A DNA stretch of 35,822 bases from Eshraghiella sp964414835 (lineage in GTDB: Bacteria > Bacillota > Clostridia > Lachnospirales > Lachnospiraceae). The translations under genes were made by a program, and so were the position numbers. The stretch lies in the NCBI GenBank assembly GCA_964414835.1, contig CAYPWY010000020.1, forward strand, positions 1-35,822, given 5' to 3'. This document shows, piece after piece, positions 1 through 7,695 of this stretch. Numbering within the stretch: position 1 is the stretch's first letter; each line of letters opens with the position of its first letter. Below the pieces are notes generated by a model that was not told the origin of the DNA, did not search any database, and worked only from the letters and a program-made list of their open reading frames with translations.

Positions 1-1757
1 ATGCTTTCGGGCAGAACATAGTCGCCGCTGACGCTGAGCACATCATTGTAATCCGCACCATCAGTCATCGGAATATATGATGCGCCGTTACTGCTTGTGA
101 TATTTGTAAGGCTGTTCGTAACGGCATATAGGTTAACCGTCTGGTTAACCGTCTGGTTAACCGTCTGAAGCTCGCTGGCATAGTCGGTCATCTTATCCCC
201 GTTGTACTGCTCTGAAAACAGGTACAGGGTATCGGTTGTACTATCAAAACCATCGGGCAGAGTGATCTCTGCCGTGCCGCTTGCATCCTCGGAGGACGCA
301 ATGCTTTTTATTCTGCCGTAATAGGTGATTGTATTGCTTGAATCCATCACAACAGCGGAGATGTATTCGTCTGTTCCTGCCGCTGCACCGCTGTAGGCAA
401 CAGTAAGGGTGTTCCCGTTCACTGCTGTTGTGCCGATAGCAAAGTCGCTGCGGCTTTCGTCAAGAAGCGTCAGCTTCCATTCGTTTCCGTCATATCCCGA
501 AATTTGGGTAAGTGCTTCGGATCCTTCGGCGCCGGAGGATTTGCCGCCTTCGGCGGCAGATGTGAAGAGAACAGAGTTCAGATTTAAATTAAAAGCGGGG
601 CGCACCCCGTAATCGCTGCATCTTACATCCCAAGGGGCGGTGCGCCCGTAGGAGTCGACGGTGCCGGCATATAATGTATATTTATCAACAGTATAAGCCG
701 ACCGCAGCCACCAAGCTACCTGACTTTCCAATACGATTGTAGAATAGTTCACATAACTTTGCAGTTCCTCTGCGGACAGTGCAAAAAGCGTATCACCTGA
801 AAGTTCCGGATCGCTAAAGTCAAAAGTACCTACACCTGAACTTAAAGTTGTACTGGCGCTGTCCTTTGTTGTTTGCAGGATTGCCGCCTGTTCTAATGTG
901 CTGAAATAGCTGCTATTTTTTGCAGCGTCCAACATGACGGTCTGCAGAGTACTCCCTGCGTAGGTATTATTGTCATAACTATTAAAGGCTGCTGCATCCC
1001 ACAATTTCACTGACAGCAAAAACAAGGCTGAGTTCTCGCTGACTGAATTTGTACCGTCGCTGTATGTACCGCCATTGCCGTTTGTAGACAGTACACTCCA
1101 TGCACGTACGTCTGTGCCGTCTGTGCCGTAATATACTGTATCGTCTGTTCCAATGGCGCCTGCGCCAATCTGCATGGCCTGCCCTTCATCCACAATCCTG
1201 TTAAGAGAGTTTTCAAATCCCTCATGTCCATTCACAAAAAAAGTTGCTTCCACACCGTACTTATTGAGCACATCCGGCAAATTCTCTGTGTTTTCACATG
1301 ATCCGTCGTCAAAAGTAAGATATGCGACCTTGCGTCCGTCATTAAGCGCCTGTTCTACCGCTTGTTTTATGCTGTCCTCAGCAGGTGCCGTCTCTGTCTC
1401 TTGGGCATCTGTCTCCATAATATTTTCGGATTCAGTATTTTTGTCATCTATCTCAATATTGCTGTTATCAGCTGTTGTCTTCTCAGGGATACCGGGCGCA
1501 TCATCCCTATTAAGATCGGTATTCTGCCCTGCAGCCCTGGGCGGTGTGGCTGACGCCACTCTTTCAGATGATTCAATCTGCGCCTTCAATTCCGAAAAAT
1601 CATTCTGCAGACTATTCAATCTGAAAAAAAGAACAATACACAACAGTATAGGAAGCAATATTATAGCTGTTATTGCAATAATGATTATCTTCTTATAAAT
1701 ATTAATCCTTTTACGTCTTCGCTGCTGCTCGGAAACTTCTGTTTTATCTTCACTCAT
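1..1757 (-). CDS. Chimeric surface protein: truncated NodB deacetylase start joined to a DUF6273 module (partial, 3' end outside window)
   Basis: Open from the ATG at 1757 to the left edge (585 codons). Seen: a short charged cytoplasmic N-terminus, one membrane segment (about residues 22-46), an acidic linker, then a polysaccharide-deacetylase start with YLTFDDGS and ATFFVNG. The NodB domain stops after NRIVDEG, where its HxxxH metal motif should follow. The frame instead enters MQIGAGAIGTDDTVYYG, AWSVLSTNG, WWLRSA and YGVRPAFNL, which are hallmarks of DUF6273 extracellular proteins. A beta-sandwich-like segment with EYISAVVMD and ITYYGRI follows, then TVNQ repeats and another surface-type module. 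The first DD of the deacetylase is present but the rest of its active site is missing, so deacetylase activity is unlikely. It probably works as a membrane-anchored exported binding or adhesin-like protein; this is inferred. The start is preceded by a weak purine-rich RBS and an extended -10 promoter. Confidence 0.75.
   Translation of the reverse strand, partial: MSEDKTEVSEQQRRRKRINIYKKIIIIAITAIILLPILLCIVLFFRLNSLQNDFSELKAQIESSERVASATPPRAAGQNTDLNRDDAPGIPEKTTADNSNIEIDDKNTESENIMETDAQETETAPAEDSIKQAVEQALNDGRKVAYLTFDDGSCENTENLPDVLNKYGVEATFFVNGHEGFENSLNRIVDEGQAMQIGAGAIGTDDTVYYGTDGTDVRAWSVLSTNGNGGTYSDGTNSVSENSALFLLSVKLWDAAAFNSYDNNTYAGSTLQTVMLDAAKNSSYFSTLEQAAILQTTKDSASTTLSSGVGTFDFSDPELSGDTLFALSAEELQSYVNYSTIVLESQVAWWLRSAYTVDKYTLYAGTVDSYGRTAPWDVRCSDYGVRPAFNLNLNSVLFTSAAEGGKSSGAEGSEALTQISGYDGNEWKLTLLDESRSDFAIGTTAVNGNTLTVAYSGAAAGTDEYISAVVMDSSNTITYYGRIKSIASSEDASGTAEITLPDGFDSTTDTLYLFSEQYNGDKMTDYASELQTVNQTVNQTVNLYAVTNSLTNITSSNGASYIPMTDGADYNDVLSVSGDYVLPES
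131..166. repeat. 12-bp tandem repeat, three perfect copies
   Basis: The unit GGTTAACCGTCT occurs three times head to tail inside the surface-protein gene, giving TVNQ-type tetrapeptide repeats on the minus strand. Because 12 is a multiple of 3, copy-number change would lengthen or shorten the protein without a frameshift. It sits at the boundary between the DUF6273-associated segment and the next surface module, as a flexible linker. Confidence 0.9.
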
Positions 1758-1807
1758 ATGCAGCATTCATCTCTCTATCCTTTTGGCATAATAAATATAT
1801 TTAATAC

Positions 1808-1836
1808 ATTATACCACATATTTTACAAGATTTGAA
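1808..1836 (-). promoter_or_regulatory. Extended -10 promoter for the surface-protein gene
   Basis: Minus-strand reading: TTCAAA, 17 bases, TATAAT, with TG one base upstream of the -10 (TGGTATAAT). The -35 is poor but the -10 is perfect and extended, the usual compensation in sigma-A promoters. It lies about 50 bp upstream of the ATG at 1757 in the correct direction. Confidence 0.55.
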
Positions 1837-1948
1837 GAAAATAATTTATTTTTTGAATACTTTTTATAAATTTTTAACAATTGTTTATAATTTGTATATT
1901 ATTTTTTTATTATTTTTTTATTAAAACTCATTCAAACTTGAGATTATA
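1837..1948. other. Very AT-rich intergenic stretch
   Basis: Long runs of A and T (for example around 1845-1925) lie between the surface-gene promoter and the SymE relic. No ORF or RNA gene is visible. Such DNA may be curved and act as an UP element for the adjacent extended -10 promoter; this is inference only. Confidence 0.4.
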
Positions 1949-2230
1949 CTATAAGGAAATATCCTGCTGATGTAAACCCCAAACCAACATTTTACTCTCG
2001 ACTTTTGGGAATTTCCGAAAAAAGACCCCCTGACAAACCTCATATTGTTTTGTAATAATCAAATGACCGTCTTCGCACTTCACATCGGCCTTATCTCTCA
2101 TTTGGAATCAAAGCTCCATGAACCAGTCTCCTTGTATCCTTATTGTCGGAATGCCATGAAGGACAATCTGGCAATATTCACCCCTTTTTCTCAAAAAAAT
2201 TATGTACTTTTTGGCGATATGTAATCGCAC
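1949..2230 (-). pseudogene. SymE-family toxin relic with in-frame TGA
   Basis: Reading the minus strand gives IPTIRIQGDWFMEL, then a TGA stop (2108-2110), then FQMRDKADVKCEDGHLIITK in the same frame, continuing 52 codons to a TAG at 1949-1951. This matches the SymE toxin pattern (P-x-I-x-L/I-x-G-x-W, E-x-G-F, G-D-x-V-x-V, E-x-G-x-L-I-I-T), a small SpoVT/AbrB-fold protein family that includes SOS-induced RNA-degrading toxins. The family normally has Gly before Phe where the TGA sits, so a single GGA to TGA change would explain the break. No good start codon with an RBS is seen; only a TTG near 2210 is available. The C-terminal tail beyond LIITK is not family-like. The left boundary of the original gene is uncertain. 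Confidence 0.65.
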
Positions 2231-2304
2231 AAAGCCCTATTTTACGGGTTTTCACGAGGTATTGGGTATACCAAAGACAACATCTTAACTCCCATTATAA
2301 ACAC

Positions 2305-2341
2305 AAAAAGGACAGCCTGTGCCATATTGCCAAGACTGTCC
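2305..2341 (-). terminator. Intrinsic terminator downstream of pckA
   Basis: On the minus strand, GGACAGTCT (2333-2341) pairs with AGGCTGTCC (2310-2318), with one G-U pair and a 14-nt loop. The stem is followed directly by TTTTTGTGTTT. It lies about 40 bp after the pckA stop codon. Confidence 0.8.
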
Positions 2342-2379
2342 AGTAAGCAATTTTGTCTTTCTGTTCTAATTAAATCCTG

Positions 2380-4092
2380 CTAAATGGAAGCTGCCTCATC
2401 AACAAGCTTCTTAATAGCTGCCGCTGCCTCATCAGGAAGCTTATCATAGCCTTCCTTCTTAACTGCGAAATCTTCAACAGCTTTAAGACGGTTTTCCATA
2501 GCGCCCTTCAGTGCGGCAACGTATTCCTTATCATTAAGGTCCGGTTTAAAGTCACCGGTCTTTCCTGACCAGTCATACATTATTTCAATGTCCTCAAATG
2601 GTCCCCATGCTTCAAACTTAGCTTTTCCTTCAACTATTGTCTCAAGAATTCCAAGTGTATCTGCCGGTTTAACCTTTGCGCCCATGAAATCACCTGTATT
2701 AACGATGTAGCAGTCAACCGCTTTCTCTTCAACCAGCTTCTTAAACTTAACGTAATCGTTAACAAGCGGGTATGTTCTGAATGGATTAGCATAAGGAACT
2801 ATTCTAAGTGCATTAAGGTCTGTTCCTGCTGCAACACGTTCTGCCGTAGATGTTTTTGTTGCCAGTGTAGCACCCATAACAGATGCCAGAGCGGCACCTT
2901 TGAGCTTAACTACCGGAGGAATTGTAGGGTCTTTCATAATCCAGAAAATAGCATTAACCGGAGCGTCAATCTTGTCAACACGGTTAGGAGACCAAAGCTT
3001 AGACTTAATGGCACGTCCGTTACCGTTACGTATATCTTCAGTTACAAGCTGAATCTTGCCTTCCTCGTCAAGAGTTGCAGAGCAGTTCTGCGCTGTAAGA
3101 AGATACTGATTATCAGGACATCCGGTAGGATAATCTGCTGTCTTGTCAAAATATGTCGGCTCAAGTGCAATTGAAGCACATGTGTCCGTATTAATAATAA
3201 ATGCATCATCATGAAGCACTTTAATGTCATACTTGCCGCCATGCTTAGCATGTGTAAGAGTTGACTTACCTGAGCCTGAAAGTCCGTATACAGAAGCAAC
3301 ATACTTGGTGCCGTCCTCAAGAGTATACTCTTTCTGTCCGCCATGGCAGGATGCATATCCGTTTCTGTTGGCAATAGCCCATGCCATTGTAAGTGTACCC
3401 TTCTTATGTTCTCCGAAATATCTCATACCGAGAATACATGCACAGTTCTGGTCGGTATCAAAATAGCAAAGTGTAAGCGGGTCACTTAAGCAGCTGTAAT
3501 CAACATCAGGTCTGTTGCCCGGTACCCACTGTGGGTCTGAGAAAATATATATATCAGGCTCTTTGCCGTCGCCTACCGGCTTAGAGTTCTTGTACATCTT
3601 AACATACTCATCTGACATATACTGGAAGTTGAGCATCCAGTTGTAAAGAATATTCTCCTCTCCTTCCGGAATAAGAAGATGTGCTTTAACCATAAATTCA
3701 GGGTCAAGTCCTACAAAAACCTCTGCATGATAAAGAGTTTTCCAACGTGACTCATAAATTGCATCCATAGCAACCTTGTCAAGCTTAACTGCATCCACTC
3801 CAGGCTCGCCCTTGATACGGCGGGCAGCTGCGTAACGTCCTGTTACCGCCCCGTCATTGAAAAGAAGAACTTTTGCATCCTTCTCAAGTCCAAATTCCTC
3901 TCCTCTATAAACAGGCATATCCGTAACAATTGTTCCCGGTGAATTCTTAGCCAATTCATAAGCCTCTTTAAGTGTGTTTACTTTAACAACATTATTTCCG
4001 TAAAAAGCTGCTTCAATAATAGAACGTGTCTTTGAGAAGCCTGTTTTCCCGGCGCCAATTTCCGATAAGGGATAATATGCTTTTGTTGACAT
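2380..4092 (-). CDS. pckA: Phosphoenolpyruvate carboxykinase (ATP)
   Basis: Interconverts oxaloacetate plus ATP and PEP, CO2 plus ADP (EC 4.1.1.49) in the cytoplasm. In anaerobic gut clostridia it may run in either direction, for gluconeogenesis or for CO2 fixation with ATP gain. Seen: kinase-1 loop GLSGSGKST (residues 270-278), kinase-2 metal motif HDDAF (294-298), and the conserved RYFGEHKKG and SAKTAGTE-like C-terminal half. At 570 aa it is somewhat longer than the roughly 530-540 aa typical of the family. The ATG at 4092 is chosen because GGAGG lies 9 nt upstream; the in-frame codon at 4116 lacks a suitable RBS. It is a single-gene transcription unit with its own promoter (4185-4213) and terminator (2305-2341). 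Confidence 0.95.
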   Translation of the reverse strand: MSTKAYYPLSEIGAGKTGFSKTRSIIEAAFYGNNVVKVNTLKEAYELAKNSPGTIVTDMPVYRGEEFGLEKDAKVLLFNDGAVTGRYAAARRIKGEPGVDAVKLDKVAMDAIYESRWKTLYHAEVFVGLDPEFMVKAHLLIPEGEENILYNWMLNFQYMSDEYVKMYKNSKPVGDGKEPDIYIFSDPQWVPGNRPDVDYSCLSDPLTLCYFDTDQNCACILGMRYFGEHKKGTLTMAWAIANRNGYASCHGGQKEYTLEDGTKYVASVYGLSGSGKSTLTHAKHGGKYDIKVLHDDAFIINTDTCASIALEPTYFDKTADYPTGCPDNQYLLTAQNCSATLDEEGKIQLVTEDIRNGNGRAIKSKLWSPNRVDKIDAPVNAIFWIMKDPTIPPVVKLKGAALASVMGATLATKTSTAERVAAGTDLNALRIVPYANPFRTYPLVNDYVKFKKLVEEKAVDCYIVNTGDFMGAKVKPADTLGILETIVEGKAKFEAWGPFEDIEIMYDWSGKTGDFKPDLNDKEYVAALKGAMENRLKAVEDFAVKKEGYDKLPDEAAAAIKKLVDEAASI

Positions 4093-4184
4093 TATAAAAA
4101 TCCTCCATTCTTTCATCCATCACGGAGCCTTGCAAGGCACTATGCCGTTCTGCTCACATGTGGTATTTTAAAAAAATCGTATAA

Positions 4185-4213
4185 ATTATCTCATTATCCA
4201 CTCTAAAAGTCAA
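4185..4213 (-). promoter_or_regulatory. Sigma-A-type promoter of pckA
   Basis: Minus strand: TTGACT (4208-4213), 17-bp spacer, GATAAT (4185-4190), about 90 bp upstream of the pckA ATG. The -35 is part of a small inverted repeat (AAGTC, TATT, GACTT), which might be an operator half, but that is weak. Confidence 0.65.
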
Positions 4214-4240
4214 TAGACTTTATGCGAGTTTATATTTTCT

Positions 4241-6004
4241 TTATCTTTTTAACAGAAGATACAGCCCGTCCACACGTTCAAGCTCTTCATATCCATTGTC
4301 ACTGAAATACTGCTTATCTCCGGCTGTTATCTCACTGTTTCTCAAATCAATTACCAGATAATCCGGTAACGGCTCAGTCCCGAACATATATGGATATTCA
4401 TACAGTTCTTCCCGGTCTGCCAGATGCGCAATAAAAAATGTTGAAGCTCCCACTGATGCATCTTTCGGAATACTTTCCATAAGGTTGTCCAACACTTCTA
4501 TCTGGCTCTTGGTGTTATTGTATATTTTTATATATGATGTTCTTGAAAGGGAAGCGAGGGGCATTATTATTATGGAGGAGCATATGGCTACGGAACACAT
4601 AAACCTCCTTGTCTTTTCAGTAAGCTGTGCATAATTTGATATTGCCATATAAAACAGTATGGCAGTAACTCCAAATACATACTGGAAAAATATGGAATAC
4701 TGATACCGGTAGTTTGTTGCCAGATTTATTATAATCATAGGCAGAAGGAGTATAAATTGTGATACTTTTTTGGAAGCAAAAGGCAGTAAGCCTATAGGCA
4801 CGAACATATATACCAGAAACGGATATTTTTCACTGTTAAAGCACTCGGAAATTACATACGCCGGATTGGTGGCAAATGTTCTTATGACATCAATAAGGCT
4901 TCCTGCTCCGTCAACCATATAATTGCCGTATCTGTAACTCATAACGCCAAGTCCATATCTCTGCATAAGTGTCGTAACTGCAGCAAAATATGCTATTGCC
5001 CCGATTGTCATTGCCGTTCCCGTAATATATTTTCTTTTTCCGAAAATGACAAACAGACCTATGCAGGCTATATATACAGGAGCATCCTCTTTGACAAGCA
5101 TGGTAAGTATTGTGAAAAATATTATGCCCTTTATATTATTTTTCTCTATAAAATAAAACAGCCACAATATTAACGGCACAAGAAAGCAGTTTTCATGCAA
5201 ATCATAATAACAGCCCGTTGCCAATGCCGGAAAAAGCGCAAATATTATGCCAAAGCCTGCCGTTGCCGCCTTACTCAGTTCAAACCTCCTGCACAGCAGA
5301 TATATAGGTACAATTCCGCTTGCCAATGTAACCACCTGCAATACCTGCAATGTAACCGGATAAGGAAAAATAAAATAAAATGGCAGATACACATAATATA
5401 TCGGTGAAAAATGCACCGCAAAGTGGGACATTCTGAAATTACGTTCCACCGTTGTTACCGGCTGAAGGGTTTCTTTCATATTATGAAACATCTGTGCCCA
5501 TATTCCGAAATCAAACCCCGGCGCCGAATAATTAACATATCTCAGAACAGTCGTTGTTCCTGCTATAAGCAGATACATCAAGACAGCTATAACATAAATA
5601 ATTATAACTGTACTCTTTCGTTTTATTTCTGCAAATATATGGGTTTTGGTTGCGGCATATGCTACAGACACGGCCAGAACAGCCATTATTCCCACAAGAT
5701 AAGTAAGCTCCGAATGTTCATTGAGAGTAAGTGCGCCGTAAATCGTTATGAGAATCATGGGGCCGTAAGTTTCCATCCATGAAAACACCTTCATATATCC
5801 CAAGCCACAGAAAAAGACAAAGAACAGCAGCATAAAGCATACATACATAACAATATTTATGTCGGCGGCAAACTGTGCCGTATTAAATTCTATGCCGCTC
5901 TTCAAAAAGAACATTACAGCCGTAAGCAGCCATGCCATAATAAGCCTTACTATGACCTTCTCAAAGGTTATGTCATCTTTTAATTTACTCCAAAATTCTT
6001 TCAC
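4241..6004 (-). CDS. DUF2079 polytopic membrane protein
   Basis: A 587-residue protein with about a dozen hydrophobic membrane segments starting at residue 18, and a soluble C-terminal part (about 500-587). The segment FDFGIWAQMFHNM, the HFSP motif with nearby aromatic residues and YYDLHEN are characteristic of DUF2079, a family with GT-C glycosyltransferase-like topology and an acidic/His loop between the first membrane helices. Known members have no established substrate; a role in transferring a lipid-linked sugar at the cell surface is only an inference from fold. The start is a GTG at 6004 with AAGGAG 11 nt upstream. It follows the DUF1653 gene by 30 bp, so the two are probably cotranscribed. 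No clear terminator separates it from the pckA promoter. Confidence 0.8.
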   Translation of the reverse strand: MKEFWSKLKDDITFEKVIVRLIMAWLLTAVMFFLKSGIEFNTAQFAADINIVMYVCFMLLFFVFFCGLGYMKVFSWMETYGPMILITIYGALTLNEHSELTYLVGIMAVLAVSVAYAATKTHIFAEIKRKSTVIIIYVIAVLMYLLIAGTTTVLRYVNYSAPGFDFGIWAQMFHNMKETLQPVTTVERNFRMSHFAVHFSPIYYVYLPFYFIFPYPVTLQVLQVVTLASGIVPIYLLCRRFELSKAATAGFGIIFALFPALATGCYYDLHENCFLVPLILWLFYFIEKNNIKGIIFFTILTMLVKEDAPVYIACIGLFVIFGKRKYITGTAMTIGAIAYFAAVTTLMQRYGLGVMSYRYGNYMVDGAGSLIDVIRTFATNPAYVISECFNSEKYPFLVYMFVPIGLLPFASKKVSQFILLLPMIIINLATNYRYQYSIFFQYVFGVTAILFYMAISNYAQLTEKTRRFMCSVAICSSIIIMPLASLSRTSYIKIYNNTKSQIEVLDNLMESIPKDASVGASTFFIAHLADREELYEYPYMFGTEPLPDYLVIDLRNSEITAGDKQYFSDNGYEELERVDGLYLLLKR

Positions 6005-6034
6005 CGTTATAATATCTCCTTATAGCGAAAACCG

Positions 6035-6610
6035 TCATCTCAGTCTTTCACACTCAAATCTTGCTTTTGTTTTAAGACAATTTATCAATGACTGTATTCT
6101 GTCCTCCAGCGCGCCCTCATCCACAGTCAAATCCAAAGAAACCGCTATGTCATTTATCAGTCTGTCATCAATTTTGTTACGTATGCTGTTAAGGTACTCT
6201 ATCTGTGCCCTGCTTCCTTCCTTGTCAAAAAACTCCAGCAGGTATGGATTGACCTGTCCGTCATTGTCCGGTGACAGCATATCAGGCGGCGCAGCTGCCT
6301 GTACTCCCTCTGATGTATTATTTTCGTCCTTCTGCAGTTTTTCTGTCTGAGCCTCTGACGATACAGTCTGCTCAGGTGCCGCCTTCTCAAAACGGTATTT
6401 TTGTTCTGCATCAGGATACTTACATGTGTCCACCTGACCTACAAACCTGTCATAAGGCATAACATATGTCTTAAACTCTCCATACAATGCCTGATACACA
6501 ACATACTTTTCGCCTGTCTCAGAATGATAGGCAACCGAGACAATCTGGTAAAGCTTATCCTTAAAATGTTTATATATATCACCCGGTATTATTCGTCTTG
6601 TATCGCTCAT
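6035..6610 (-). CDS. DUF1653-domain protein
   Basis: 191 residues from the ATG at 6610, which has GGAAGGCGG directly upstream; an in-frame codon at 6682 is a poorer choice. The N-terminal 60 residues carry the DUF1653 pattern: PGDIYKHFKD, VAYHSETGEKYVVYQALYG and a following MPYDRF. The C-terminal half is a Glu/Gln-rich linker plus a predicted helical segment with no recognised domain. DUF1653 is a small beta-rich domain of unknown function. The gene is first in a two-gene unit with the DUF2079 membrane protein and diverges from the subtilase gene. A terminator-like hairpin lies in its leader at 6674-6704. Confidence 0.75.
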   Translation of the reverse strand: MSDTRRIIPGDIYKHFKDKLYQIVSVAYHSETGEKYVVYQALYGEFKTYVMPYDRFVGQVDTCKYPDAEQKYRFEKAAPEQTVSSEAQTEKLQKDENNTSEGVQAAAPPDMLSPDNDGQVNPYLLEFFDKEGSRAQIEYLNSIRNKIDDRLINDIAVSLDLTVDEGALEDRIQSLINCLKTKARFECERLR

Positions 6611-6673
6611 ATTCCGCCTTCCTTTCGGACGAATCCGACTATTAATATGGCTTATTGTATACCATAATCCTCC

Positions 6674-6704
6674 AAAAAGCAAGAAAAGAACCGTTTTGCG
6701 GTTC
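6674..6704 (-). promoter_or_regulatory. Terminator-like hairpin in the DUF1653 leader (possible attenuator)
   Basis: Minus strand: GAACCG, loop CAAAA, CGGTTC (6688-6704), then TTTTCTTGCTTTTT. It resembles a weak intrinsic terminator sitting 60-80 nt upstream of the DUF1653 ATG. Minus-strand transcripts begun in the divergent intergenic region would have to pass it, so it could act as an attenuator, or stop antisense transcription from the subtilase side. Confidence 0.45.
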
Positions 6705-6798
6705 CTGAAGGTAATATAACATATTAACCTTTTTCACTAAAACGTAGGTCATTTCATAATATACAATATGATTAATTATATTCATCGGTGTTTAATTT

Positions 6799-7695
6799 AT
6801 GAATAAAATCAGGCATTTATTATGTATTGATGATATACACCGCCAAAATATCAGGGGAAAAGGTGTAAATATTGCGGTTATAGATACAGGTATATCCCCT
6901 CACAATGACCTAAAAAAAAATATTTTGTATTTTTGTGATTTTGTCAATAAAAAAAGAGCTCCCTACGATGATAATTCCCACGGAACCCATGTCAGCGGCA
7001 TAATCGCAGGAAACGGCGCCATGAGCCATGGAATGTACTGCGGTATGGCACCGGAAGCCGGCATAATTGCGCTGAAAGTTCTTAACTTTTCCGGAATCGG
7101 CACGTCACAGACTATTGTAAAAGGTCTGGAATGGATAATGGATAATTGCGCTCTTTACAATATAAAAATAGTAAATATTTCAATAGGCACTACTTCCTCT
7201 TCATGTGATGATGAGTTAAGCAGTCTGATAAAGGCTGTGGACTCACTGTGGGATATGGGAATCACCGTTATAACCTCCGCAGGAAATAACGGTCCCGAAT
7301 ACCACACAATAACAACACCGGGAATCAGCCGCAAGGTCATAACCGTAGGAACAGGAGATATTATGACACATACTGACAGCTTTGGCAAAAAGCATATGAC
7401 ATACTCAAGCAAAGGCCCTACCTTATGCAATGTCCAGAAGCCTGACATTATAGCTCCGGGAAACAATATAGTCAGCTGCTATACAAGACAAAACAGCTAC
7501 GCATCAAAAAGCGGCACCTCCATGTCCACACCGATTGTGTCAGGAGCCGCCGCTCTGGTCTTTTCACATAATCCTTCAATATCCAATGATGAATTTAAAG
7601 ACCTGCTCTGCCGTTCTGCCGATGATGCCGGACTTGACCGGTACACTCAAGGGTGCGGCAGACTTAACGTAACAAAGCTATTGCTTTTGAGCTAA
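6799..7695 (+). CDS. Small subtilisin-like serine protease (S8 family), no signal peptide
   Basis: A 298-residue protein that is nearly just the catalytic domain. Triad: Asp29 in AVIDTGIS, His61 in NSHGTHVSG, Ser241 in GTSMSTP. The oxyanion Asn163 lies in SAGNNG. There is no signal peptide, no transmembrane segment and almost no N-terminal propeptide (about 20 residues precede the core), so it resembles intracellular subtilisins more than secreted ones. Target unknown. The RBS is weak (GGTG 9 nt before the ATG), suggesting low or conditional expression. The gene diverges from the DUF1653 unit and converges on the DUF885 lipoprotein gene with an 18-bp overlap of coding ends. Confidence 0.9.
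   Translation: MNKIRHLLCIDDIHRQNIRGKGVNIAVIDTGISPHNDLKKNILYFCDFVNKKRAPYDDNSHGTHVSGIIAGNGAMSHGMYCGMAPEAGIIALKVLNFSGIGTSQTIVKGLEWIMDNCALYNIKIVNISIGTTSSSCDDELSSLIKAVDSLWDMGITVITSAGNNGPEYHTITTPGISRKVITVGTGDIMTHTDSFGKKHMTYSSKGPTLCNVQKPDIIAPGNNIVSCYTRQNSYASKSGTSMSTPIVSGAAALVFSHNPSISNDEFKDLLCRSADDAGLDRYTQGCGRLNVTKLLLLS

Noticed and set aside
1..1170. Diversity-generating retroelement target, since the WWLRS...GVRPAFNL region recalls C-type-lectin-like variable domains
   Set aside because: No reverse transcriptase, template repeat or accessory gene is in the window; similarity in pattern alone is not enough.
1153..1698. Plus-strand ORF of 181 codons opposite the surface-protein gene
   Set aside because: The minus frame has recognisable domains; the plus frame has no RBS and low-complexity Ser-rich translation typical of a shadow frame.
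2143..2346. 67-codon plus-strand ORF in the SymE relic region
   Set aside because: It has no RBS, spans the pckA terminator, and is antisense to the better-supported SymE relic.
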